64,000 nucleotides of DNA. Source: Pandoraea oxalativorans (lineage in GTDB: Bacteria > Pseudomonadota > Gammaproteobacteria > Burkholderiales > Burkholderiaceae). Position numbers and translations under genes: made by a program. Positions 46,011-55,033 of the stretch are shown here, piece by piece. Positions within the stretch are counted from its first letter, which is position 1; the number at the start of each line of letters is the position of its first letter. Under the pieces are notes generated by a model that worked only from the letters and a program-made list of their open reading frames with translations, did no database searches and was not told the origin of the DNA. Where the stretch lies: contig NZ_CP011253.3 in NCBI RefSeq assembly GCF_000972785.3, forward strand, positions 2,666,001 through 2,730,000. The letters are read 5' to 3'.

Positions 46011-48131
46011 ATGCCCCACTCGAACGTCGAACGACTGGAGCCTGGACGACCGACGCCGCTTGGCGCGACGTGGGACGGTCTGGGCGTCAACTTCGCCGTC
46101 TTCTCGGCCAATGCGCACCGGATCGAACTGTGCCTCTTCGAGGAGCGCGGGCGTAAGGAACTCAGGCGCCTGCCGCTGCCAGAATGCACCGACGAGATCT
46201 GGCATGGGTATCTGCCCGGCGCGGGGCCCGGACTCGTCTACGGGTATCGCGCGCACGGCCCGTACGCGCCCGAGCAAGGGCATCGCTTCAATCCCGCCAA
46301 GTTATTGCTCGACCCGTATGCGCGGGCACTACTCGGCAAAGTGCGGTGGTCCGATGCGCTGTTCGGCTACCGCGTGTCCTCGCACAAAGCCGACCTGTCC
46401 ATCGACCGGCGCGACAGCGCACCGGCCATGCCCAAGGCGGTGGTCGTCGAAGCGCCCGACACGTTGCGGCACGACACACGCCCGCACACCGCGTGGGACG
46501 ACACCGTCATTCTCGAGGCGCACGTGCGCGGGCTGACCATGCAGATAGACGGCCTGCGTCAGCCGTTGCGCGGCACATTCGAAGCGTTGGCGTCGCCGCG
46601 ACTGATCGAGCATCTCCATCGGGTTGGCATCACCGCAGTCGAATTGCTGCCGGTGCACGCGTTCCTGCACGACAGGATGCTGGTCGACCGCGGGCTGCGC
46701 AATTACTGGGGCTACAACACGCTCGCGTTCTTCGCACCCGAAGCGTCTTATCTCGGCAACGGCGGCACCGACGCCATGCGGCGCGCGGTCCGGGCATTGC
46801 ACGCAGCGGGCATCGAAGTCATTCTGGACGTTGTCTACAACCACACGTGCGAAGGCAACGAACTCGGACCGACGCTGTCCTGGCGGGGGCTGGACAACGC
46901 CAGCTACTACCGTCTCGTGCCGGGCGACGAACGCTATTTCATCAACGACACCGGCTGCGGCAACACCGTCAACCTGTCGCATCCGCGCGTGTTGCAGATG
47001 GTGATGGACTCGCTGCGCTACTGGGTCGAGACGATGCAGATCGACGGCTTCCGTTTCGATCTGGGCGTGACGCTGGGTCGTGAGGGTGATGGCTTCGATC
47101 CCGGCGCGGGATTCTTCGACGCCATCGGTCAGGATCCGGTGCTCGCGCGTACCAAACTCATCTCCGAGCCGTGGGACATCGGGCCGGACGGTTACCAATT
47201 GGGACAACATCCCCCCGGCTTCGCCGAGTGGAACGGCCAGTTCCGCGACACGGTGCGCCGCTTCTGGCGCGGGGACGACGGCATCCGTCCCGACCTTGCA
47301 GAGCGTCTGCTCGGCTCAGCCGGATTGTTTGCGCGCCGTTGGCGAAAGCCATGGGCGTCGCTCAACTTTGTCACCGCGCACGACGGCTTCACACTGGCCG
47401 ACCTGACGACCTACGCGGAGCGTCACAACGAGGCCAACGGCGAGGACAACCACGACGGCGCGGGCGAGAACTTCAGCGCCAACTGGGGCGAAGAAGGACC
47501 GAGCGAGGACGCGCAGATCGTGGCGTTGCGCGAGCGTGTTCAACGCTCGTTGCTGCTCACGTTACTGTTCGCCAGCGGCACACCCATGCTGCTGGCGGGC
47601 GATGAGTTCGGCCGCACTCAGGGCGGCAACAACAACGCCTACTGTCAGGACAACGGCACCTCGTGGCTCGACTGGCGCGCGGCGGCGCAGCCCCCAGCCG
47701 TCGCCATGACCGGCTTTACGGCGCGGGCAATCGCGTTGCGACGGGAGTTGCCGCTGCTGCGCATACTTCGCTTTTCTCACGAGCGGGAGTGGGTGGAAGA
47801 CGACTTCGAAACCGTGTCCTGGTACGACGAGCGCGGGTTACAACTGGCCGACGAAGACTGGCACAACACCACGGGCCGCGCGCTGGTGCTGCGTCGCGCC
47901 GTGCGGCACGACGACGGCACCATCGAAATCGCATTACTGATGATGAACGCCGCCGACGTGCCGCTGCTGTTTCGCTGGCCACCACCCGGGGGCGACTGGC
48001 AGTTGCATCTCGATTCGGCCGATCCGGCACGCGAAGCGACGCCTCTCGATGGTGAGGGGGTACAGATCGAGGCGCACGCCGCAATGGTCGTCACCGGCCG
48101 GTGGCGTGGCGATCGCGACGCGGCGGCCTGA
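46011..48131 (+). CDS. glgX: Glycogen debranching enzyme (isoamylase type)
   Basis: The 706-residue protein has a CBM48 N-terminal domain (GATWDGLGVNFAVFSANAHR) and a GH13 domain with Asp350 (GFRFDLGVTLGR), Glu386 (LISEPWDIGPDGY) and Asp458 (TAHDGFTLADLTTY). It cuts alpha-1,6 branch points. A ggagag site precedes the ATG. In a trehalose context the isoamylase-type enzyme (TreX/GlgX) supplies linear chains to TreY. Confidence 0.95.
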   Translation: MPHSNVERLEPGRPTPLGATWDGLGVNFAVFSANAHRIELCLFEERGRKELRRLPLPECTDEIWHGYLPGAGPGLVYGYRAHGPYAPEQGHRFNPAKLLLDPYARALLGKVRWSDALFGYRVSSHKADLSIDRRDSAPAMPKAVVVEAPDTLRHDTRPHTAWDDTVILEAHVRGLTMQIDGLRQPLRGTFEALASPRLIEHLHRVGITAVELLPVHAFLHDRMLVDRGLRNYWGYNTLAFFAPEASYLGNGGTDAMRRAVRALHAAGIEVILDVVYNHTCEGNELGPTLSWRGLDNASYYRLVPGDERYFINDTGCGNTVNLSHPRVLQMVMDSLRYWVETMQIDGFRFDLGVTLGREGDGFDPGAGFFDAIGQDPVLARTKLISEPWDIGPDGYQLGQHPPGFAEWNGQFRDTVRRFWRGDDGIRPDLAERLLGSAGLFARRWRKPWASLNFVTAHDGFTLADLTTYAERHNEANGEDNHDGAGENFSANWGEEGPSEDAQIVALRERVQRSLLLTLLFASGTPMLLAGDEFGRTQGGNNNAYCQDNGTSWLDWRAAAQPPAVAMTGFTARAIALRRELPLLRILRFSHEREWVEDDFETVSWYDERGLQLADEDWHNTTGRALVLRRAVRHDDGTIEIALLMMNAADVPLLFRWPPPGGDWQLHLDSADPAREATPLDGEGVQIEAHAAMVVTGRWRGDRDAAA

Positions 48132-48183
48132 TGCGCCCGACCCGCTCCCCCGTTTTCCGCCCCCCGCTATCCCCGAGCCTCCC

Positions 48184-49968
48184 ATGACATCGACCTTCGC
48201 TTTCCCGCTTCCATTCGGCGCTGCCGCTCAGGCCGATGGCACCACACGCTTTCGCATCTGGGCGCCCGACGTGAGCGCCATGCAACTGGTCATCGAGGGC
48301 GATGCGCCCGTGCCGATGCAGGCGGTCGACGGCGGTCATTTCGAGCTGACGGCGCCGTGCATCGCCGGGAGCCGGTACGCCTTCGTGCTACCTAACGGGC
48401 AACGCGTGCCGGACCCTGCGTCGCGAGCGCAGGACGGCGGTCCGCACGACATGAGCGTCGTAGTCGATCCGCGCGGCTACGTTTGGCAGACCACGGGATG
48501 GCGGGCACGACCGTGGCATGAGACCGTCATCTACGAATTGCACGTCGGCGCGCTCGGCGGCTATAACGGGGTTCGGGCGCGTCTGGCCTATTTCGCACAG
48601 CTTGGCGTGAACGCCATCGAGTTGATGCCGCTCGGCACCTTCGAGGGCCAGCGCAATTGGGGCTACGACGGTGTGTTGCCTTTCGCGCCGGAAAGCGCCT
48701 ATGGCACCGTGGACGAGTTCAAGGCCCTCATCGACGCGGCGCACGCCGAGGAGATAATGGTGTTCGTCGACGTCGTTTACAACCACTTCGGGCCGAGCGG
48801 CAACTATCTTGCGGCCTACGCTGCCCGGTTCTTCGACGACACGAAGCACACGCCGTGGGGACCGGCGCTGAACTTCATTGAGCCGTCCGTGTGTCAGTAC
48901 TTCATCCAGAACGCCTTGTACTGGCTCTTCGAGATGCGGGTGGACGGGTTGCGGCTCGACGCGGTACACGCCATCGGCAGCGACGCGTTCGTGCAGACGC
49001 TGAGCACGTGCGTGCATGACGAAATCGCGGCGCGCGAACCGGGCCGTCGCGTCCATCTCATCTTCGAAAACGAAGATAACGCGGCGGGCTTGCTCGCGAG
49101 AACGTCGGCGGCCCAATGGAACGACGACTTTCACAATGCTCTCCATGTGCTGCTGACCGGCGAGCGAGACGGTTATTACGCCGACTTCGCCGACGATCCG
49201 GTGGCGCATCTGGCACGCGCATTGGCCGAAGGGTTTGCGTTTCAGGGGGAGCAGATCGAGCGGCTAGGCAAGCATCGCGGCGAGCCGAGCAGCTTCCTGC
49301 CGCCGACGTCGTTCGTCGGTTTCTTGCAGAACCACGATCAAGTGGGTAACCGGCCGTTTGGGGACCGGCTCACGGCGCTCGCGGACCCGGACGCACTGAG
49401 GGCTGCCGTCGCGCTGTTGCTGTTGTGCCCGCAGATTCCCATGCTATTCATGGGCGAGGAATGGGCGAGCGTAACGCCATTCCTGTTCTTCACCGACTAT
49501 CGGGGCGAGCTGGCCGACGCCGTTCGCAAAGGGCGCCGGGAAGAGTTTGCGCGCCTGGGTGCGGCAACCGAAGCTGCCGTGCCCGATCCGAACGACCCCG
49601 AAACGTTTGCGAAGTCCTGCCTGTGGCCGGGCGAAGACGTGTCGGCCACAGCCAATGACTGGCTGGCGTGGTATCGCGGGTTGATCGAAATGCGGCGCAC
49701 ATGGATCGTGCCGGGCTTGCCCGGTGCGACAAGCGCTGGCGTGGACGTGCTCAACGCTCACGCGCTATGCGCCCGGTGGCGTCTCGGCAACGGTGCGTTG
49801 CTCGTCATCCTGCTCAATCTCGGTGACCAGCGTGTCGTCATCGACGCCGCGCCCTATTCGCCGACAGGCGTCACCCTTTGCCAGACACCGGCGCACGCGA
49901 TCCACGACCTGTCGACCGGCACGCTGTGCGCCCACGCCTGTGTCGCGTGGCTGGAGGAACCCTTATGA
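48184..49968 (+). CDS. treZ: Malto-oligosyltrehalose trehalohydrolase
   Basis: The 594-residue enzyme has an N-terminal CBM48-like domain (TTRFRIWAPDVSAMQLVIEG) and a GH13 barrel with Asp259 (GLRLDAVHAIG), the acidic segment FENEDNAAG and FLQNHDQVGNRPFGDR. It releases trehalose from malto-oligosyltrehalose made by TreY. The gene starts 52 bases after glgX and overlaps malQ by 4 bases. Its length and motifs are normal. Confidence 0.95.
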   Translation: MTSTFAFPLPFGAAAQADGTTRFRIWAPDVSAMQLVIEGDAPVPMQAVDGGHFELTAPCIAGSRYAFVLPNGQRVPDPASRAQDGGPHDMSVVVDPRGYVWQTTGWRARPWHETVIYELHVGALGGYNGVRARLAYFAQLGVNAIELMPLGTFEGQRNWGYDGVLPFAPESAYGTVDEFKALIDAAHAEEIMVFVDVVYNHFGPSGNYLAAYAARFFDDTKHTPWGPALNFIEPSVCQYFIQNALYWLFEMRVDGLRLDAVHAIGSDAFVQTLSTCVHDEIAAREPGRRVHLIFENEDNAAGLLARTSAAQWNDDFHNALHVLLTGERDGYYADFADDPVAHLARALAEGFAFQGEQIERLGKHRGEPSSFLPPTSFVGFLQNHDQVGNRPFGDRLTALADPDALRAAVALLLLCPQIPMLFMGEEWASVTPFLFFTDYRGELADAVRKGRREEFARLGAATEAAVPDPNDPETFAKSCLWPGEDVSATANDWLAWYRGLIEMRRTWIVPGLPGATSAGVDVLNAHALCARWRLGNGALLVILLNLGDQRVVIDAAPYSPTGVTLCQTPAHAIHDLSTGTLCAHACVAWLEEPL

Positions 49969-52160
49969 CAACGACCGCATCCTTGCTGTCACCTCCGTCG
50001 CAAGATGCTGTGCAGACGCTCGCTCAGCGCGCCGGGTTTCTTGTGCGCTGGGACGATGCCGATGGCCAGACCCATACCGTAACGCCCGATGTGCTGCGCG
50101 CGTTGCTCGACGCGATGGGACTGCGGTGCGACAATGCCGCGCAGTGCCGCGACAGTCTGGCGTTTCTCGATTCGCCCGCGTCACTGTCGGACGACGTACA
50201 GATCGTGACGCGCGTCGGCATACCCGCGACGCTGCCTGCGCTGTCGCTCATCGCCGGGCGCAAGCGGTTGGCCTATCGGGTGCATCTCGAAACCGAAGGG
50301 GTCGTCGACGGTATGACCGAGGTCGACCCGGACTCCGGTGCATCGCTGCTGCCGCCCATCGACGTGGCGGGCTATCACCGGCTGGAACTCGGCAACAACG
50401 TGTATTCGGTGATCGTCGCGCCGCCGCACGCGCATCGGTTGCCGTCTGACGCACGTGAGTGGGGAATGAGCGTTCCGCTCTACGGACTGCGCCAGGAGGG
50501 CGACGGCGGTCTCGGACACTTCGGCGCGCTGGCCGACGCAGCGTCCGCCATCGCAGAACACGGTGCGCAGGCCCTCGCTATCAGCCCCGCGCATGCGATG
50601 TTCAGCGCGCGCCCCGGGCAGTTCAGTCCGTATTCGCCGTCGAATCGCCAGTGGTACAACGTCGCGCATATCGACCCGGCCGCGCTGTGCGGCGAGGCCG
50701 AGGCGCAGGAGGCGGCACGAAGGCTGCGACTGGTGCCGGGCTACGCACAGCGGGAGCGCCAGCGGCTGGTGAACTGGCCCGCCGCCTCTGCGGCGCGCCT
50801 GCAAGTCCTGCGTCATTTGTACGACCTTCGCGAGCACTGGTTGTCCGCCGGGCAAACCAGCGCACTGAAGCGCTTTCGCCGGGACGGCTTGGACTCGCTG
50901 GAAGCGCACGCGCGCTTCGAAATGCTCCACCAACGGCTGCATTCGACGCATGGCGACGACTGGCGACGCTGGCCTGTAGGCCTGCGCTCTCCATGGGCAC
51001 CGCAAGTGGAGCGTATGGCTTATGAACATGCCGACGACGTGGCGTTTCACGTCTTCCTGCAATGGTTGGCACTAGAGGGGCTGCAACGCGCACAGGGGAA
51101 CGCTCGCGACGCGGGCATGGGGATCGGGCTGATCGCGGACATGGCGGTTGGCGTCGACTCAACGGGCAGCGAGGCGTGGGCCGACCCGGGGCATTTGCTC
51201 CGGGGCGTGTCGCTTGGCGCGCCGCCGGACCTCTTCAATCGGGCAGGACAGGTCTGGGGACTGACAACCTTCTCGCCGTGGGCCATGCATCAGCATGGCT
51301 ACCGGCCATTTATCGCGACACTGCGCGCAGCGCTTGCGTTTGCCGGGGGCGTACGCATCGATCATGTGCTCGGTTTGTCGCGCCTTTGGGTTTGCCCGGA
51401 CGGGGCACCGGCGGCGTCTGGCGCGTATCTGCGCTATCCGCTCGACGCCTTGCTGGCGATCGTCGCCCTCGAATCGTCGCGACATCGCGCGCTCATGGTC
51501 GGTGAGGATCTCGGGACAGTGCCCAGCGACTTTCGGGCGCGTGTGGCGACGCAGGGGGTATTGGGAACGGATGTCCTTTGGTTTGCGCGCAGCGCACCGT
51601 CGCCCACGCAGTCGAAAAAGACACCGGCGTTTCTTGACCCGTCCCAATGGCGAGCGGATGCCGTCGCCACGACCAGTACCCATGATCTTCCGACCGTCGT
51701 GGGGTGGTGGACGGGCCGGGACATCGCCTGGCGCGCCCGTCTGGCCTCTATGTCGATGGATGCGCGCCTCGCCCGACGGCACCGCCGCGAGGATCGCACC
51801 GCGTTATGGCGCGCGATGAGTGCCGCTGGCGTCGTCAACGACAGCGGTCGCGCCGCCGCGCCTGCGGCGTCGGCCGAGATGACGAGCGACGTCGCCAGCC
51901 CCCCAGGACGCGCCCCAACGACGACACCGCTCGACGCCATCGTAAGTTTCGTGGCGCAGTCGCCCTCCCCGCTGGTGCTGCTTCCCATCGCCGACGCGAT
52001 CGGCGCAAAGGAAGCCGATAACCTGCCCGGCACGACGACCGAACATCCGAACTGGCGACGCCGCCTGGGTGCACCCGTCGACGTGTTGCTCGGCACACCG
52101 GACGTGGCTTCGCGTATTGCCCGGTTTGCCCGTGTGCGGGCTGCCGCCGGCCGAAAGTGA
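49965..52160 (+). CDS. malQ: 4-alpha-glucanotransferase (GH77)
   Basis: The 731-residue protein has an N-terminal extension (about 1-170) and a GH77 domain with FSPYSPSNRQWYNVAHIDP, the nucleophile Asp466 (VRIDHVLGLSRLW), Glu514 (MVGEDLGTVP) and TSTHDLPTVVGWWTG. It moves maltodextrin segments between chains. Located between treZ and treY, it probably rescues short chains left by TreY/TreZ. It overlaps treZ by 4 bases. Confidence 0.94.
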   Translation: MTTTASLLSPPSQDAVQTLAQRAGFLVRWDDADGQTHTVTPDVLRALLDAMGLRCDNAAQCRDSLAFLDSPASLSDDVQIVTRVGIPATLPALSLIAGRKRLAYRVHLETEGVVDGMTEVDPDSGASLLPPIDVAGYHRLELGNNVYSVIVAPPHAHRLPSDAREWGMSVPLYGLRQEGDGGLGHFGALADAASAIAEHGAQALAISPAHAMFSARPGQFSPYSPSNRQWYNVAHIDPAALCGEAEAQEAARRLRLVPGYAQRERQRLVNWPAASAARLQVLRHLYDLREHWLSAGQTSALKRFRRDGLDSLEAHARFEMLHQRLHSTHGDDWRRWPVGLRSPWAPQVERMAYEHADDVAFHVFLQWLALEGLQRAQGNARDAGMGIGLIADMAVGVDSTGSEAWADPGHLLRGVSLGAPPDLFNRAGQVWGLTTFSPWAMHQHGYRPFIATLRAALAFAGGVRIDHVLGLSRLWVCPDGAPAASGAYLRYPLDALLAIVALESSRHRALMVGEDLGTVPSDFRARVATQGVLGTDVLWFARSAPSPTQSKKTPAFLDPSQWRADAVATTSTHDLPTVVGWWTGRDIAWRARLASMSMDARLARRHRREDRTALWRAMSAAGVVNDSGRAAAPAASAEMTSDVASPPGRAPTTTPLDAIVSFVAQSPSPLVLLPIADAIGAKEADNLPGTTTEHPNWRRRLGAPVDVLLGTPDVASRIARFARVRAAAGRK

Positions 52161-52183
52161 ACTGGCATTGAACCGGAGCCGTC

Positions 52184-54796
52184 ATGATCCCGCTTGCTAC
52201 GCTGCGTATCCAATTCAACGCCGATTACACGTTCGCAGATGCCATGCGGGACGTACCCGCGTTCGCAACGCTTGGCATCTCCCATCTTTACGCGTCGCCG
52301 GTCTGGACAGCCTCCCCCGAGTCCACGCACGGCTACGACGTCGTCGACCCTTGCACCGTCAGCGAGACGTTGGGCGGCGAAGCCGGACTGCGTCATTTAC
52401 GGGACAGTCTCAAGGCGCACGGTATCGGACTGATCGTGGATATCGTGCCCAATCACATGGGAAACGGGCACCGAAACCGCTGGTGGCAGGATGTTTTGCG
52501 TCGTGGTCAGCAAAGCGCTTATGCGCCCTATTTCGATATCGATTGGGATGGCAATGCCGACGTGCCTGCTGGCAAGGTGCTGCTGCCCGTGCTGCCCGAA
52601 CCGCTCGCGGACATCCTGTCGCAGCGCAAGCTCTCAGTCGTTCGGGACGCACGAGGAAACGCGTCGCTCGCGTACGACGGCGCGCGCTGGCCGCTCGCCC
52701 CTGAGACCGTCGCCCTCGCAGAAGCTGCACGCACTGAACAGGATTGGCGGCGGGTGCTTGCGCGCCAGCACTTCCATCTGACGCACTGGCCGCTCGCGCG
52801 CGATGCGCTGAACTGGCGGCGCTTCTTCGACATCACGTCGCTGGTGGCGGTGCGTGTCGAGCGCCCGGAAGTCTTCGACGCCGTCCATGGCCTGCTATTG
52901 CGATTGTTTGCCGATGGCGTGATCGACGGTGTTCGCATCGATCATGTCGACGGCCTGAGCGACCCCGGCGCGTACTGCCGGCGGTTGCGCACCGCACTGC
53001 GCGAAGCCGCCGATGGACGCGAACCATGGATCGTCGTCGAGAAGATCCTGATGGATAGCGAACGTCTCGATACCCGCTGGGAAACCGACGGCACGACCGG
53101 CTACGACTTCATGAACGACGTTGGCGCATTGCTGCACCATGGAGACGGCACCACGGAACTCTGCGCCCTTTGGCGTAACACGACGGGCGATACACAGAAT
53201 TTCGGTGCGCACGTGCGCGACGCGCGTCTGCAACTGATCGACGAGCGCTTTGGCAGTGAGATGAATCGGGTAATCAAGGCGCTCACATCGCTGATCGACG
53301 CCGACCCCACTGGCCGGGCCCGCGACGCAGGCATCGCCTGCTTCAGACGCTGCACCATTGCGTTGGCCGCGTCGTTTCCTGTCTACCGCTGCTATCCGGA
53401 CTGGCCGAATGCCGCCGAGGCCCCGAATAACGTGCTGACGACGGCGATGAGCGGCGCAAAGCGTCTGCTGCATCCGCTGGATCACGCGGCGCTTGCGCTG
53501 CTCGTCATGTGGTTGACGTCGGCCGACAGCGACGCGGGCGAACCAAGCGGACCGCATCGCGACCTTCGGATTCGCTTCGCGCAGATCACCGCACCGCTGG
53601 CCGCCAAGGCGGTCGAGGACACGGCGGGATATCGCTGGGGACGTCTGCTATCGCGAAACGATGTGGGAAGCAATGCGGCCCATCTGTCGATGCCGCTCGC
53701 CGATTTCCATGCGATCAACGCCTATCGGGCGAGCCACTGGCCTCGCGCCATGTTATCGACGGCCACGCACGATCACAAACGCGGTGAAGACGTCCGCGCA
53801 CGGCTTGCCGTGCTCTCCGAGATCCCACACGGATGGGCGCAAACCGTCAGCGCATGGCGGGCGGAGAACGATCGCTTTCGAGCGGCGGCGCCTGATGCGC
53901 CTGATGTCGCGCACGAACTTATGCTCTACCAGACGCTCGTCGGCGCATGGCCTTGCGCGTGGCATTCCGTGCCGACGACGGCGGCACTGAGGGCGTTCGT
54001 CGAACGCATTGCGCAGTGGCAACGCAAGGCGATGCGCGAATCTGGCATACGAACGTCGTGGCTCGCGCCAGACGCCGAGTATGAAGCGGCTTGCGACGCC
54101 TTCCTCGAACGCGTGATGGGCACAACGTCGTTCGTCGACTCGATTCAGACGTTCTCCGACGCCATTGGCCCCGCAGGCGCGCTAAACGGTCTGACGCAAT
54201 TGTTCCTCCGTATGACCTGCCCGGGCGTACCGGACACGTATCAGGCGAGTCTCCGATGGGACCAGACGCTGGTCGATCCCGATAATCGGCGTGCCGTCCA
54301 TTTCAGTGCGGAGATGGCGGACGCGTCCACGCCCGGCGCGTTGCCCGACGATCAACAGTGGCATTCGCTGATGGATCGCTGGCGCGACGGCGACGTGAAG
54401 CGCTCGCTCCTGTGTGCTTTGCTGCACCGGCGTAAGCAATTCGCGCCTGCCTTCATGCTGGGCGATTACGTTGCGCTGACGACGCACGGTCCGTGCGCGG
54501 CGCAGGTCGTGGCCTTCGCTCGCGTGCCTGCGCCGGGCGAAGGCAGTCCGGTGGTCTGTGTCGCCACCCGGCATGCGACGCGTCAACTAGGGGTGCTGTC
54601 GACGGCAGCCAGTCCCGTTCCCCGAGTCCGGGTGCAGGACTGGCAGGATACCGTCGTGGACGTGAGCGTGCTGTCACGCGCGCCTCGCTGGCGAGGCCTG
54701 ATCGACGGCGTGCGCGTTCCCGCGACCGCGAGCGGCATGCTGCCGCTCGCCGACATATTGGCTGCCTTGCCGGTGGCACTGCTCACGCCGGAGTGA
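52184..54796 (+). CDS. treY: Malto-oligosyltrehalose synthase
   Basis: The 870-residue enzyme turns the reducing-end alpha-1,4 bond of a maltodextrin into alpha-1,1. It has GH13 features with Asp253 (VRIDHVDGLSDPG), Glu286 (WIVVEKILMDSERL) and TATHDHKRGEDVRARLAVLS, which are typical of TreY. The start region LRIQFNADYTFADAM is a family hallmark. It is the last gene of the glucan/trehalose operon, 23 bases after malQ, and is followed by a small hairpin and convergent genes. Confidence 0.95.
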   Translation: MIPLATLRIQFNADYTFADAMRDVPAFATLGISHLYASPVWTASPESTHGYDVVDPCTVSETLGGEAGLRHLRDSLKAHGIGLIVDIVPNHMGNGHRNRWWQDVLRRGQQSAYAPYFDIDWDGNADVPAGKVLLPVLPEPLADILSQRKLSVVRDARGNASLAYDGARWPLAPETVALAEAARTEQDWRRVLARQHFHLTHWPLARDALNWRRFFDITSLVAVRVERPEVFDAVHGLLLRLFADGVIDGVRIDHVDGLSDPGAYCRRLRTALREAADGREPWIVVEKILMDSERLDTRWETDGTTGYDFMNDVGALLHHGDGTTELCALWRNTTGDTQNFGAHVRDARLQLIDERFGSEMNRVIKALTSLIDADPTGRARDAGIACFRRCTIALAASFPVYRCYPDWPNAAEAPNNVLTTAMSGAKRLLHPLDHAALALLVMWLTSADSDAGEPSGPHRDLRIRFAQITAPLAAKAVEDTAGYRWGRLLSRNDVGSNAAHLSMPLADFHAINAYRASHWPRAMLSTATHDHKRGEDVRARLAVLSEIPHGWAQTVSAWRAENDRFRAAAPDAPDVAHELMLYQTLVGAWPCAWHSVPTTAALRAFVERIAQWQRKAMRESGIRTSWLAPDAEYEAACDAFLERVMGTTSFVDSIQTFSDAIGPAGALNGLTQLFLRMTCPGVPDTYQASLRWDQTLVDPDNRRAVHFSAEMADASTPGALPDDQQWHSLMDRWRDGDVKRSLLCALLHRRKQFAPAFMLGDYVALTTHGPCAAQVVAFARVPAPGEGSPVVCVATRHATRQLGVLSTAASPVPRVRVQDWQDTVVDVSVLSRAPRWRGLIDGVRVPATASGMLPLADILAALPVALLTPE

Positions 54797-54799
54797 GCA
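54780..54799. terminator. 7-bp hairpin at the end of treY
   Basis: The arms tgctcac (54780-54786) and gtgagca (54793-54799) are perfectly complementary around a 6-base loop, and the treY stop lies in the second arm. It lies between two convergent transcription units. No U-tract follows, so termination is uncertain. Confidence 0.35.
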
Positions 54800-54807
54800 C
54801 GGCGCCA

Positions 54808-55032
54808 TCAATACTGCTGATCGATCCATTCGCGCGCCATGACCGCGGCCTCATCGAGCGCCGTTTGCTCATCGCTGTGTACGTCGTCCTTCAGCGTCTC
54901 GACCTCATGATGTCGGATCATGCCATCGCCTGCCTGCACCAACGCCTTGCCGTGGTACCCACCGCCCCGATGGGGCAAGGCCGAGCAGATGACGCTGAAA
55001 TTGCGATACCGAAATGTCAGAACGGCTGCCAT
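54808..55032 (-). CDS. Small hypothetical protein (74 residues)
   Basis: The protein begins MAAVLTFRYRNFSVICSALP and ends with an acidic helix (TALDEAAVMAREWIDQQY). The start nearly overlaps the catalase stop (TGATATG), which suggests translational coupling to katE. No motif or family is recognised. The longer frame up to 55260 is antisense-like inside the catalase gene, so I do not use it. Confidence 0.55.
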   Translation of the reverse strand: MAAVLTFRYRNFSVICSALPHRGGGYHGKALVQAGDGMIRHHEVETLKDDVHSDEQTALDEAAVMAREWIDQQY

Positions 55033-55033
55033 A

